60,000 nucleotides of DNA from NCBI GenBank assembly GCA_030704615.1, contig CM060733.1:22756001-22816000 (forward strand), written 5' to 3'. The notes beneath the pieces are model-generated. The model was not told the DNA's origin and did no database searches. It was given only the letters and a program-made list of their open reading frames with translations. The translations under genes were made by a program, and so were the position numbers. Below, piece after piece: positions 36,127 through 47,324 of the stretch (its first letter is position 1; every line of letters starts with the position of its first letter). Source of the DNA: Takakia lepidozioides (Eukaryota > Streptophyta > Takakiopsida > Takakiales > Takakiaceae).

Positions 36127-39100
36127 ATATCGTGGGGCCAGAAGCAGGGAGTGCTCAAGGGCCACCACTTGGTGGAAGATCCACCACAAAAACAACAGGT
36201 CCAGAAGGACCAGCACCAGCAAGGGTGCCAGCACCTGTCAGTGGGCAGAAGGTAGGGCCACAGATGGCGTTACAACCAACACGGGCAAAACCACCCTTTC
36301 CAATATATTCAGGAAAAGGGGATCCCGATGTACACATTAGCCAATTTGAGCACATGTGTATAGTGAACAATGAGAATGGCGATGATGCCAAGATGAGACT
36401 GTTTCCTTGTTCACTTATCAAGAAAGCAAGTGAATGGTATGCAAGATTCCCTGATAATCATTTCCTAACCTGGAATGGCTTGAATACAGCATTTCGAAAT
36501 AGGTTCAGGACAAGTAAAACTGAGGATGAAGTGTATGGAAGTTTACAACAGCTGAAGCAGAAGAAGCATGAAACTGTTGAAGAGTATATGGAGAAGATGG
36601 AATTGATGATGAAAAAGCTGGCTGCAGTACCAGCACCCGGTTTACAGAAGACTTGGTTTGTGAGTGGACTAAGACCAGAGTTGCAGAAGAAAGTGGATAT
36701 GTTACCCCATAATACAGTGGAGGAGGCATTTGAAACTGCGAACAGAATTGAGCAATTGGGAATGCTCAGGAGAGAGAAAAAGGAAGATGAGGACTCTGAA
36801 GATGAGTCAGATGAAGAAGAAGAGCAAGAACTAAAAAGAAAGAGTAAGAGAAAGGAAAAGTTGAAGAGGGATAACTATGAGAAAAGATTGGAAGAAATCT
36901 TGAAGAAGTATGCCACAGAGGCTGCAACACATTGGAGGAAGGGTGTATGGTGTGCAAAGTGCCAGAATGAAGGCCATACCACTACAGAATGCCACATGAA
37001 GGAGAAACACTGTACTATCTGTAAAATGGATAACCATTCTACTGAGAATTGTTACTACAACAGAAGGACAGCTGCCAGAGAACCTAGGCAAGTGAGGGTG
37101 CATCAGGTGCAACCCCAGCCAAGAAGAAGCAATGATCAGGACCACTATGGTAGGTCTGGTGGTTATAACAATGGCATGGAAGGAAGAGGTAATTCAAGAG
37201 GGAATTACCAAGGAAATTCCAGAGGCAACTATCAGGGTAATCCGAGGGGGAATTACCAGCCCGGGAATCAGGATTATAGAAATAATCCAAGACCAGACCA
37301 AGGGCGAGGACCCAATGGTGAAGAGCTATGTTACTATTGTAATCAGCCAGGACATCGCAAGGCAGCCTGTTCATTCTGGATAAGACACCAGAATGAGATG
37401 AGAGCTCCTGTGAATGAGGGCCCAGTGGTGGCAGCTCACATGGTTAGGCCATGTGTTGTACCAGAAGTAAGTACAATGATAGTAACAAGAAGTAAAGCTA
37501 AACTAATACCTCCAGTAGAAGAGGAAGAAGATGAGACTGGAAGTGGCAATGATATGCCTGAAGATGAAGAGACTTGGAAGGATGAGAAGGAACTGCACAA
37601 GGAAGTGGCAGATACTATAAGGGAAATGCAAAAGAGTACTGATATTCCTGTGGCAGATTCCTCTGATTCGGATGGAGAAAAAGAGGAGAGTGAGGAAGAA
37701 AGGAGAAAAGAAGATGCAGACATGCAAAGTAATGAAGAGACTTTGGCTGAAGTAATATGTCAGACCAAAGCAGAAATTACCATTGGACAGCTATTAGCTG
37801 TGGCACCTTATTGTAGGCACAGGCTGTATCAGGCAATCAATCGAATTGCCCAAGAAACAGGAAACACAGACCTGAACAGCAAGGTGACCAGTTATAATGT
37901 GAAGCCGGAAGGGCGAGAACCAGTCATGGACTTTGATGATTCTATGCCAGTAATCCAATTGAGAATTGGAAGCACAGAACTAACTGATGTACTGATAGAT
38001 GGTGGTTCTGGAGTAAATATCATGACAGACCAATTAAGGAAGAAGCTTGGTCTAAGTAACATGAAACCAGCCCCATTTACAGTAACAATGGCAGATCAAA
38101 GAAGTGTACAGCCATTGGGATTAATAAGAGGAGTTAAGATACAGATACAGAAAATGATCTTTCTGATCACAGTAACTGTATTAAAAATGGATGAAGTCAT
38201 GGAGGCTTATTCCTTATTATTGGGACGTCCGTGGCTGAAACAGGCCAGGGTATTCCATGACTGGAATTCTCAGTTACTAACTGTGCATAATGGGATGCAC
38301 GAGATACAAATTACCACAAAGAAATCTAGTAGATTACCTGCTACAAGAAGACCTCGAGGAGTCAGAGAGTATGACTGGAGGGGAGGACTGGATGAGGAGC
38401 AGGAAGCTACCCTATTTGCTGCACACCCAGAGTGGGAGCAAGTTGCAGAGATGCGGCTGGAAAGCCTAAGTTGTTTGAGAGGTATCTGCTGTGGTGTAGT
38501 GACAGCAACACCAACGGAAGAAGAAACCAGCATTTACCCATCACATTTCTATGAAGAAAGAGAAGGAGAAATAGAAATCCTAGAAGAACCAGCCACTGTG
38601 AGCTTACAGGATGAAGTGGTGACTGGTTGGACAATCACAGCTGATGAGCAGGTGAGAGAAGTAAATGTGGGAACTCCGGAGGAACCAAGGATGGTGAAAG
38701 TAGGAGCTGATTTGGAGCCGGAATTCTTCGAAGAAGCTAAAAGCTTGTTCATCAAATACAGAGATGTATTTGCTTGGAGCTATGAGGATCTAAAAGGGAT
38801 ACCACCTGAAGTCTGTCAGCATAAAATTGAACTGGAACCAGGGTCAGTGCCAATCAAGCAGGCGAGGTATAGAATGAATCCCAACTACGCACAAAGGTTG
38901 GGAGAAGAGATAAAGAAGTTGGCTGAGGCTAAGTTTATATACCCAATAGAGTATACAACTTGGTTGTCACCCATTGTTATAGTTCCCAAGAAGAATGGCA
39001 AACTAAGAGTATGTGTGAACTATAAGAAGCTGAATGCTTGTACGAAGAAAGATCCTTTCCCTTTGCCATTCACAGAAGCAGTATTAGACACTGTGGCAGG

Positions 39101-39389
39101 CCATGAGATGTACTCATTCATGGATGGCTTCAGTGGTTATAATCAAGTGCAAGTGGCAGAAGAAGACCAAGGGAAAACAGCTTTCATCACAGACTGGGGG
39201 GCTTATGCATACAAAGTCATGCCCTTTGGACTTTGTAATGCACCAGCGACCTTTCAGAGAGTGATAAGTGAATCTTTTCAAGAGTATCTGGATGATTTCA
39301 TGCAGGTGTTTTTGATGATTTCAGTGTGTACAGCTCTAAGAATGAGCACTTGCATAAATTGGAGTTATGCCTGGCCAGATGCAGGATGA
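36090..39389 (+). CDS. gag-pol: Gag, protease and RT N-terminal half of copy C
   Basis: A 1,099-codon frame. The capsid core (KPPFPIYSGKGDPDVHISQF, KASEWYARFPDNH, TVEEYMEKMELMMKKLAAVP) is followed by an acidic and Lys-rich stretch. Three complete CCHC knuckles come next: CAKCQNEGHTTTEC, CTICKMDNHSTENC, CYYCNQPGHRKAAC. The protease has VLIDGGSGVNIMT near nt 38000. RT starts near RDVFAWSYEDLKGIP and includes LSPIVIVPKKNGKLRVCVNY, SFMDGFSGYNQVQV and MPFGLCNAPATFQRVI. A one-base deletion at about 39312, in FLDD of the catalytic motif, shifts the frame; the rest of RT is in the next frame from 39326. Confidence 0.95.
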   Translation: MGSSATEAGNTVNIVGPEAGSAQGPPLGGRSTTKTTGPEGPAPARVPAPVSGQKVGPQMALQPTRAKPPFPIYSGKGDPDVHISQFEHMCIVNNENGDDAKMRLFPCSLIKKASEWYARFPDNHFLTWNGLNTAFRNRFRTSKTEDEVYGSLQQLKQKKHETVEEYMEKMELMMKKLAAVPAPGLQKTWFVSGLRPELQKKVDMLPHNTVEEAFETANRIEQLGMLRREKKEDEDSEDESDEEEEQELKRKSKRKEKLKRDNYEKRLEEILKKYATEAATHWRKGVWCAKCQNEGHTTTECHMKEKHCTICKMDNHSTENCYYNRRTAAREPRQVRVHQVQPQPRRSNDQDHYGRSGGYNNGMEGRGNSRGNYQGNSRGNYQGNPRGNYQPGNQDYRNNPRPDQGRGPNGEELCYYCNQPGHRKAACSFWIRHQNEMRAPVNEGPVVAAHMVRPCVVPEVSTMIVTRSKAKLIPPVEEEEDETGSGNDMPEDEETWKDEKELHKEVADTIREMQKSTDIPVADSSDSDGEKEESEEERRKEDADMQSNEETLAEVICQTKAEITIGQLLAVAPYCRHRLYQAINRIAQETGNTDLNSKVTSYNVKPEGREPVMDFDDSMPVIQLRIGSTELTDVLIDGGSGVNIMTDQLRKKLGLSNMKPAPFTVTMADQRSVQPLGLIRGVKIQIQKMIFLITVTVLKMDEVMEAYSLLLGRPWLKQARVFHDWNSQLLTVHNGMHEIQITTKKSSRLPATRRPRGVREYDWRGGLDEEQEATLFAAHPEWEQVAEMRLESLSCLRGICCGVVTATPTEEETSIYPSHFYEEREGEIEILEEPATVSLQDEVVTGWTITADEQVREVNVGTPEEPRMVKVGADLEPEFFEEAKSLFIKYRDVFAWSYEDLKGIPPEVCQHKIELEPGSVPIKQARYRMNPNYAQRLGEEIKKLAEAKFIYPIEYTTWLSPIVIVPKKNGKLRVCVNYKKLNACTKKDPFPLPFTEAVLDTVAGHEMYSFMDGFSGYNQVQVAEEDQGKTAFITDWGAYAYKVMPFGLCNAPATFQRVISESFQEYLDDFMQVFLMISVCTALRMSTCINWSYAWPDAG

Positions 39390-40159
39390 GAGGTCTGGGC
39401 TTGAATCCAGAGAAGTGTACTTTCTGTGTGAACTCAGGGGTGCTTCTGGGACACATAGTGTGTAAGAAGGGACTTCTTGTGGATCCCAGGAAGACAGAGT
39501 CCATTAAAGTCTCTCCACCACCAGTGAATGTTAAGAGTTTAAGGAGATTCCTTGGGCAAACCAGTTATTACAGAAGATTTGTCAAAAGGTATGCACAAAT
39601 AGCAGCACCATTGAGCAAGCTTCTGAAGAAAGATGCAGTGTTTGCATGGACAGCTGAATGTCAACAGGCGTTTGAGGAACTTACACTGTCAGTAACAACT
39701 ACACCTGTGCTGATTAACCCTCACTGGCATGTAGTATTTCATGTTCACTGCGATGCATCAGGAGAAGCATTGGGAGCGGTGTTAGCCCAGAATGTTACAG
39801 GGAATATAGATTCACCTGTGTACTATGCTAGCCGGTTGATGAACAGTGCTGAGAGGAACTATAGCACAACGGAAAGAGAAGCATTGGCAATGATCTATGC
39901 AGTGAAGAAATTCAGGCATTACCTATTGGGAAGAAAGTTTATGTTTTATGTGGATCACCAGGCTCTGATATATCTGGTGAACAAACCTTTGATAAGTGGA
40001 AGGATAGCGAGGTGGTTAATAATCTTGCATGAGTTTGAGTTCGAGGTTATTTACAAGCCTGGCCGTTTGCATCTTGTGGCAGATCATTTGTCACGACTAA
40101 CACAGGAGAGGCCGCCACAGGAGTGGACGATCAGTTACCTGATGCGAGTTTATTTGTAA
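39326..40159 (+). CDS. pol: RT C-terminal half and RNase H of copy C
   Basis: Continues from the shifted RT: LARCRMRGLGLNPEKCTFCV, LRRFLGQTSYYRRFVKRYAQ, then RNase H with VHCDASGEALGAVLAQ, YSTTEREALAMIYAVKKFRH and VDHQALIYLVN, ending GRLHLVADHLSRL. It stops at TAA 40157-40159; the connection to integrase lies in another frame (40123-40317). Confidence 0.93.
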   Translation: MYSSKNEHLHKLELCLARCRMRGLGLNPEKCTFCVNSGVLLGHIVCKKGLLVDPRKTESIKVSPPPVNVKSLRRFLGQTSYYRRFVKRYAQIAAPLSKLLKKDAVFAWTAECQQAFEELTLSVTTTPVLINPHWHVVFHVHCDASGEALGAVLAQNVTGNIDSPVYYASRLMNSAERNYSTTEREALAMIYAVKKFRHYLLGRKFMFYVDHQALIYLVNKPLISGRIARWLIILHEFEFEVIYKPGRLHLVADHLSRLTQERPPQEWTISYLMRVYL

Positions 40160-40317
40160 TGGAGGTGCAAGGAAGTGCAGATGAATGGTTAGATTGGCAT
40201 GGCCAATCAGATACTACCTTGCTCATGGTCAGTGCCCACCTAGTTATGGTAAGGAGCCAAGGAAAAGATTGCTATCAGAGCTTTACCTTATACTATGGTA
40301 GGAAGCAGAATGTATAA
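40123..40317 (+). CDS. RNase H-integrase linker of copy C
   Basis: A short frame, DASLFVMEVQGSADEWLDWH and following, also found in copy D at 52980-53150. It lies between the RNase H and integrase frames, each offset by a small indel. Confidence 0.6.
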   Translation: MDDQLPDASLFVMEVQGSADEWLDWHGQSDTTLLMVSAHLVMVRSQGKDCYQSFTLYYGRKQNV

Positions 40318-40933
40318 GTTAGGACCTGATGGAGTACTAAAACGATGCTTGTACCACCATGAAGTAAATAAAGTCTTGGAGGAAGTTCATAAAGGAGTGG
40401 CTGGAGGTCATTTGGGAGAAGAGACTACCAGTAGAAAGATACTACTCGCAGGATACTGGTGGCCTACGTTGTTCAAAGATGTACATGAGTATTGTCAGAA
40501 GTGTGATGAATGTCAGAGGCTAGGACCTTTGCAGAGATCTGGAAGAATGGCCTTGCATCCTACAATGCCTACGGAACCATTTCAGAAATGGGGACTAGAC
40601 TTTGTTGGACCAATTAATCCACCATCCAAGAATACACGAAACAGGTACATAATTACAGCCACTGATTATACTACAAAGTGGGTGGAAGCTAAAGCTTTGA
40701 GGGACAACACAGCCAAGTCCACAGCAAGGTTCCTGTACGAGAACATACTTACACGATTTGGATGTCCCTTAGAATTTATCAGTGATCAAGGAAGTCACTT
40801 CATGAATGAGACCATTGAGTTATTGACTAAAGAGTTTATGATTGTGCATAGAAAGAGTACAACATATTACCCACAGGGTAATGGACAGGCAGAGGCTACC
40901 AAAAAATACTATGTACTATCTTGGCTAAGATAG
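40295..40933 (+). CDS. pol: Integrase of copy C
   Basis: HHCC finger (HKGVAGGHLGEE ... [12 protein letters not shown]) and catalytic core residues in GLDFVGPINPP (Asp), FISDQGSHFMN (Asp) and YPQGNGQAEATKK (Glu). The frame ends at 40933 shortly after the Glu motif. The C-terminal domain continues in other frames to 41575. Confidence 0.93.
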   Translation: MVGSRMYKLGPDGVLKRCLYHHEVNKVLEEVHKGVAGGHLGEETTSRKILLAGYWWPTLFKDVHEYCQKCDECQRLGPLQRSGRMALHPTMPTEPFQKWGLDFVGPINPPSKNTRNRYIITATDYTTKWVEAKALRDNTAKSTARFLYENILTRFGCPLEFISDQGSHFMNETIELLTKEFMIVHRKSTTYYPQGNGQAEATKKYYVLSWLR

Positions 40934-41575
40934 TCAATGCAAACAGAACGGATTGGGATACAAAGCTGCTGACAGCTTTGTGGTCATACAGGACTTCATA
41001 TAAAGTCACCACTAAGTATACACCATTCCAATTAGTTTATGGTATGGAAGCCTTACTTCCAGTGGATTCCTGTTACCTACCATGAGAACAGAGTGGGGAA
41101 AAAGAATGGAATTGCAAGACTCCATCAAGGTCAGGAAACATGAATTATACCATGTGGAAGAAGTACGTGCTGATGCAGCTGATAATATGACCAGAATTCA
41201 GATGAAGCGAAAGGAACAGTTTGATAAAGGCAAAATTAAAGACTTTTAAGACGGGGGATTTGGTTTGTTTTATGGTTGCAGAAGAAAGGAAAGATTCAAG
41301 CTTCTAAGCTTAAATCACCATGGAAAGGACCTTATGTCATACAAAAGATGTATGATAACAACACAGCCATGTTACAAACCATTAACAAGGAAATGCTGGG
41401 AAGAGTCAATGCAAATAAGTTGAAGGGGTACAGTGGTATCCATGACAAACCCCTGCAACATGATTTGCATGTTGAACCGCAAGAGCAGTCACGGGCTGCA
41501 CCAGTGTTACGAACGGAGTATGGAACACTTGTCGCTAGGCCCAGTTATATGACGGGGTGGGCAAAACAAACGTGA
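40934..41575 (+). pseudogene. pol: Integrase C-terminal region of copy C (frameshifted)
   Basis: Pieces in different frames encode ALWSYRTSYKVTTKYTPFQL, VYGMEALLP and, from 41276, KLKSPWKGPYVIQKMYDNNT, a GPY/F-type module. The protein ends at 41575. No chromodomain follows. At least two indels. Confidence 0.8.
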
Positions 41576-41940
41576 CACAGCATATCACAGCCCATCAACG
41601 GCGTGACACAGCCTATCACAGCCCATCACGACGTGACCCAGCCAACCACAGCCCAGCAAGGCGCACCACAGCCTATCACAGCCCATCACGGCGTGACACA
41701 GCCTATCACAGGCCCATCACGACGTGACACAGCCAACCACAGCCCAGCAAGGCGCAACACAGCTTACCACAGCCGTCACGACGTGACACAGCCTATCACA
41801 GCCCGTCACGACGTGACACAGCCAACCACAACCCAGCAAGGCGTTGACACAGCCTATCACAACTACCGCAAGCGTGTCACAGCCTATCACAGTACCACAG
41901 TGCAACACAGCCTATCACAGCTCAAGACAGCCTACTAAAG
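41572..41940 (+). repeat. Degenerate TCACAGCC array inside copy C
   Basis: Immediately after the integrase stop, units such as GACACAGCCTATCACAGCCC and CACGACGTGACACAGCC repeat with variable spacing for about 370 bp. It resembles the CACAGCC array within the LTRs, so similar repeats flank the 3' accessory region. Confidence 0.85.
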
Positions 41941-42640
41941 TTACACGATCCATAGAATCAGTGACAAGTGGACACATAAAAACTTCAGTAAAATGGCTGA
42001 AGGAAGAAGAAACGGAAAATTAATTAAAAATAGACACGTGGAGGTCAGGGTGCGACACACAGCAGAGAATGAAGGCAAGGACAGGTGTCAAAAAGAAAAG
42101 AGGACAAGAACGGCCGTCAAAAGGGATGAAAGGCGGACCCATTAATGATTACGGAAAAGGGAAACAGAACGAACGGCAAGTAAAGAAAAGCCGAATTCAT
42201 GTCGCATGTGTGATATCGTGGACTATCCAACAGGGGAAAGTCACTAAAGAAGATAAAAGTTAAAATCCAGTCACAGCGGCCACAGCCAATAGAAAACCAG
42301 AGAAAAATGATCAAGAAAATGGAGGGAAATTGAGCGCAAGAGCGGCGTCGTTCAGAGTAACGGGCGTCTCGACAGGACAGGCCATAAATGCTATAAACTT
42401 GGAAACTATGGAGGAAACTAACAGACATTACGCTCGCAATATTACTTACGCAGTGCCAGAGTGGCAGAGACCGAAACGAAAGAGCAGAGCTTTTCTCTTG
42501 AACAATGCTTGCAAGCCCCGCAGGCTTACAAGCGGTTCCCCAAGCTTTCTGCGGGCAACCATAGTTCTGCTTTGTGCACTACAGGCACTCCTGCAGTTGT
42601 TACAGCCAAAGCGGTTCGGTGAGTCTAAGATGAATGAGAG
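41941..42640 (+). other. Start of the 3' accessory region of copy C, no clear gene
   Basis: Purine-rich sequence with only short frames (maximum about 100 codons). No recognised domain. Confidence 0.5.
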
Positions 42641-45600
42641 TTGAGAGGAATGGAGGAAATCAGGGTGAAGAGCACCACCTCTGCAGAACAAACGATGGCT
42701 ACCCCACAGGCAACAAAGATACTGAAGGAGTTGAGATTGGAAGGATTGCAAAGCAAGGATGGACATACACATAGACAGTACATGTTACAATTTTGCAGAA
42801 CTTTGAGCCAAAAGACAGGACAACAACGGTGTGAAGGGAGTTGAATTAATGATACTCCCCTATACCTCCAGCAATTGTTTCAATTGCCAGCAGGTCATGT
42901 GTTATGTGGGAAGAACACAGGGAAAAGACCTGCAAATAGGGATTTATTCCAAGAAGGGAGTTTCTTTAAAAACTCAGGTTATGCTGTGTACCAAAGCTGT
43001 GTACCCAGGGTTTAAAAGACATAAGCCAAGTATTGAACGTTCTATTGCCCTGCAACAGAACCAACAATATTTGAGCAAATCCTTCACAGAGGAAATCCTC
43101 AAAGGCTTGAAGGGACAAGAGGTACTATGGGCGGACATAATGTACAACGGCCACTGGTAGAGGAGATGAAAAGATTACAAGTACTACCGCCCAAAAATCT
43201 CCTATCTAGTGTCTGGCCCAATCATTGCTCAAATAATACTTAGTTCGGGATACTTAATGCACAAGAAAGGAAGGAAATGGGAGTGTTTGAGCCAGCAAGA
43301 AGAAACAAACTGCAATGGAAGAGCAAGGCATTCACACAGTGAGGGGGGACTAGCAGCACAACCAGAGACTAAGAGGCAGAGAAGGGGAAAGACTGTAGTG
43401 GCGGATCCACTGGCTTCACGGATTCCGCATGATAATGTTTCCCAGCTCATAACCAGGAAGGGGGCACAGCAGCACAAAAGAATTTTATTACTGGAAGCAG
43501 GACCTTCAGAGAGGGAAGGAAGAAACAGTTACTTCTGCATCACAAACCAACACAGCCACTTGAACGACTTGTCACAAGGCACAAGTTATCCATGCAGCTA
43601 AACCGAAATAATTGATTTGGAAAGTGAAGGATAGAGATTCCAACTACAGAGCAGATTAGTGGCAGAAATGAGAAAAAGGGGACCTTCTCTTATGAATATT
43701 CTGGTCTGGTAAAGGAGACAGAAATCCAGAGGTGCAACAGTTGCCCAAAGGAAATCCTGAGGTGCATATAATGCCACACACCTGTGTTGAGGGAACCACA
43801 GGCAGAAGGCCATGGGACACTGTAGCACGGTCATGAATGAAGTAGTTCAGGAAGAAAATCCGGTGGGACAATTGGTCTGAATGGTTAGTGAGACATCATT
43901 ACTGTTGAAGATCGGGAAGGAACAGCAAGCAACCTCACCATGATGACCCTCAACAGGGAAATGATGGTTGTTCCATAGGCAGGACACTAATTTGTTGGGG
44001 TACTTATGTCAAAACCCATGTTCCAATTACCCAAGTTGACAGCCGGGGTTGGAACGAAGGATACAACACTCTCAAGATGAAGCAGGACTTGGCCAATACA
44101 GAAATGGCTTTGCAATTAGCCAAGCAACAATTGATTGAGGCAGGCCTCGCGCAAGACCAGTTGCACGAAGCACATAAGCAACAGCTATACCAATGCAGGT
44201 GCAGCATGAAAGCAAGTTGCAAGAACTGAATGCACTACATACGGAGTTGCAACAGTGCATAACAGGATGGCAATACAATGCGCTACAATTACAACTATGC
44301 TTGACCAATCAACAAAGAAATAAACAGTCAAGCGGAAAAATGTACGAAGGCAGAAGAAGAGAATGCGGAGCACATGAAGCTCATTGTCGATATGAAGAAT
44401 ACAATCTGTCGCAATGAAGATACTCTCAAGCAATGGCAGATGGAAGCTGAGAATGAGAAATACATCGTGGAGTTGCAACAAAACCATCGTGGCCAATAGA
44501 AATGAAATCTCAATCAGTAACAAGGCTTCGAAAGAAGCCAATAATCTACTTGTTGCCTATGCGCAATTGGTTGAGCCACAGGCGAAGCGCATGAAGGATT
44601 TACAACAGCAGTTGGAATTGTATAAGCTAAGAGAGGAGCAAACTCTCAGGGGAACCACAAGCAGCTTGTGGATAACAGCCTTATGCAGGTCTGGTAGCAC
44701 AAGGGCCAGTAGAAGGCAAAGCCCCACGGAAGCTCACCCAAAGCGAGATGAATGAGCTTAGACTGCAGGTGCAGAACATTGCACAACTACTATAGACAAT
44801 GTCTATAGTAGGATAGCAGAGTTACAAGAGGATGTAGACGGACTCCAGACTCAAGTGGAAGACCTCACTTCAAACATCGACCAAAGAGTCTATATCCCTC
44901 GGGAACAGCTAATGGCTTCTTATTTGAAAGCCAGAACTCTGGCTTTTCAGTCTTCACAGGAGGTGCAGAGATGCCAATGGTACAGGAACCAGTACCACCA
45001 CCACCACAACAGGTCAGTGTACCAGTAACTGAACCTGTGGTTACTACAACCACACCACAGCCACCACAGCCGGAGGTATGGGGCAATGCAGCTTTTAACC
45101 CACCTAAAACTCCAGCTGCCAGGGAGTACAGTAGGGCTATGATTATGCCCTTCAACCAATTCCCATCATGTTGGATTTGGCTTGGAAAGAATTTAGTCCT
45201 CCGCAGTCATTCGCACATTACTACCAATCATGCGTATTTGGCTGCCAGTGGCACCAGGACTAAAGTTCTTCCAAACAATCGACATATTGAAGATCATCAC
45301 TTTGCACAATACTGGCACGAGGCAGGTACAATGTTGAGGGAATTGGTTGCTTTCCAGGTTGTACATGGACTCATTTATACCAAGACCAAGGAGATAGCAA
45401 GTATTGTCATGGGGTGCGGGCTATACTACGCTGCTTGTTTTCTGATACGTTACCACATTGAGCAACAAAAGATGCAAGCACGCTTTCAAAGTTACTCCAG
45501 TGGAGATCATTGGGTATTACCTTCGGTGCCACCTCATATGTACCTATATGACCCAAAAGTTATGATACAGAAGGATTCTCAAATTCGTTCATGGTTTCAA

Positions 45601-46150
45601 GCAGCCTGCAACAATTTGTCAACACAGAAATTCGGACTTGATGACATTTTCTATAAGGGACATATCGCATGGAAATACTTGCACGCGGCACCAGTAATTG
45701 GTACCCCCCTCATTGGACAGACAAGGAGCTCAGTGTCTACACCAATTTTGCTGTTCAACGGTTGCACCAGGTTGTAAAATGCAAACTTCCAGACATGGTA
45801 GGACAGCATTGTATGCCCAGATGATTCCACAAAAAGTTCGAAAATTAAAACACCTAAGAGGCGATGACAATTCTGATACAACTGGTTCTTCACAAAATTC
45901 TTTTGACATGGGAGAAGACTATACAATTCAGATGGAAGCGAAGAAACAAAGGATCTCCTCTGCCGGAAAGATTACCTCGATATCAGCCTCCAGAAGGCCT
46001 CACTTATCCAGGTAGTATCAACCATCTCCATCAACCAGAGACAGACCTCGGGCTCGTACACACAGCCCACCACGAAACTCTCAACGTCAACAAGTGCTCA
46101 CTCACAAAGGTTTGCTACTCGAAAACAGTAAACCGTGAGGACACGGCTTT
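42641..46150 (+). pseudogene. Extra 3' ORF region of copy C (coiled coil and proline-rich, frameshifted)
   Basis: A large plus-strand coding region broken into segments. 42650 onward gives ATKILKELRLEGLQSKDG. 44041-44500 gives long heptad-like, Gln/Glu-rich coiled coil (KLQELNALHTELQQC; AEEENAEHMKLIVDMKNTIC; then ASKEANNLLVAYAQLVEPQ and MKDLQQQLELYKLREEQ). 44971-45777 is a continuous 268-codon frame with a Pro-rich start (VPPPPQQVSVPVTEPVVTTT) and a Trp/Tyr/His-rich body. No catalytic motif found. The position between integrase and the 3' LTR, sense strand, matches the extra 3' ORFs of some plant Tat-type gypsy elements; function unknown. Indels may be real or sequencing errors. Confidence 0.5.
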
Positions 46151-46151
46151 T

Positions 46152-46169
46152 TGAGGGGGAAAGGGTAAA
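46152..46169 (+). promoter_or_regulatory. Polypurine tract of copy C
   Basis: TGAGGGGGAAAGGGTAAA directly precedes the 3' LTR (TGTTAG at 46170). Plus-strand priming site. Confidence 0.85.
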
Positions 46170-47207
46170 TGTTAGAGGACTGTAGGGACTTAGACACTTA
46201 TACGGGATCTGTAGGGTACCCTTAATTTTTGCACAGACTGAGACAAACAGGAACCTTAGGGGTGACAGCAGCGCACTGTAGAAGGGGGGTTACACAACCC
46301 ACACAGCCCACACAGCCTCACACAGCAACACACAGCCCGACACAGCCCACACACACCCGACACAGCCGACACAGCCCACACACCTCACAGCCGTCACAGC
46401 CCACACAGCCCACACACCGTCACAGCCACATCACACCACACAGCCCGTCACCTCCGTCACAGCCCACACAGCCCGTCATAGTCGTCACAGCCCACACAGC
46501 CCACACAGCCCGTCACAGTCGTCACCAGACCACACAGCCCCACACGCCAGTCACAGCCCGGCATAGCACACAGCCAGTCACAGCCCGACAGCCAAACACA
46601 GCCAGTCACCGCTTGACACAGCTGTCACGATAATAGGGAACGAAGAGTAGGACAGGGAACGACTGTGGGGAACACACCAGAGAAGGGAACATGTTAGTTC
46701 ACATACGACGGTTAGAGGGAACGGTTAGAACCGCGGATAGGAGGATAAAGGGAGAACGGGGATTATGATGAGATCATTATTCGGGGAGACTTGGGAGTCA
46801 GGCGGAAGCGGAGATCGGATGAGCACGATGAAGGAGGATTAGTAGATGCTTGTTAGATGCAAAGCCGTAGGGATATTGTAGAGGAGAATAGAGACACAAT
46901 GGCTTCGGCCTGATACCTGATAAATCATAATCTGATATTATACGATACAATCACACTGTGTAGAGAGATCTGAGTGAAGCTGTGGATTGAATGGAGGAGT
47001 GAAGGAAACTATACGTAATTATCAATGGTAAGGTAGCTAAGATGAATGCGAAAAGGGAAACAAATAGGAAACACCCCCATGATACACTAGCTGTAGGTCA
47101 TGACTGATTGTTCTGCGCGGGCTGAGTACTTAGAGATTTCCAACTCTTCTATCTTGGAGTTTCCGCCTCGGATAGCGAAGGGATGGGTGAGTAAAAGCCG
47201 CGCGACA
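46170..47207 (+). repeat. 3' LTR of copy C
   Basis: Collinear with 33795-34822. Many single-base or dinucleotide indels but hardly any substitutions, including in the CACAGCC array (46295-46625). Followed by the AGCTA duplication at 47208-47212. Confidence 0.95.
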
Positions 47208-47324
47208 AGCTATAGGTGTTCTCGTAACAAACTTGTCCATGGTTTGCCTCAGATTCCATGTGGCATCATGGCCCAGTCCTCCTCCATTTCGTGAACTGAA
47301 CTTCGCCCTATCCTCCTCACCCAT
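47208..47324 (-). pseudogene. 5' part of the kinase-locus frame, separated by copy C
   Basis: On the minus strand, MGEEDRAKFSSRNGGGLGHD continues to DKFVTRTPIA. At the target duplication it joins EGRMPTSEEELFVLVDW (33740-33789), followed by TAG and then the kinase frame. The insertion thus split one open frame. Whether the kinase begins here or upstream cannot be told. Confidence 0.7.

Larger units (their letters stand above)
33795..47207 (+). mobile_element. Full-length Ty3/gypsy copy C (13.4 kb)
   Basis: Complete structure: TG...CA LTRs of 1,028 and 1,038 bp, 5-bp target duplications, PBS directly after the 5' LTR, and a purine tract directly before the 3' LTR. It has two leader ORFs, Gag-PR-RT-RNase H-IN, and a long 3' region of about 4.2 kb after integrase. 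LTR differences are almost all small indels with very few substitutions, implying recent insertion, or sequence error in the right LTR. Coding frames carry a few single-base shifts. No chromodomain, methyltransferase or PHD finger. It belongs to a different lineage from copies A and B. Confidence 0.95.
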
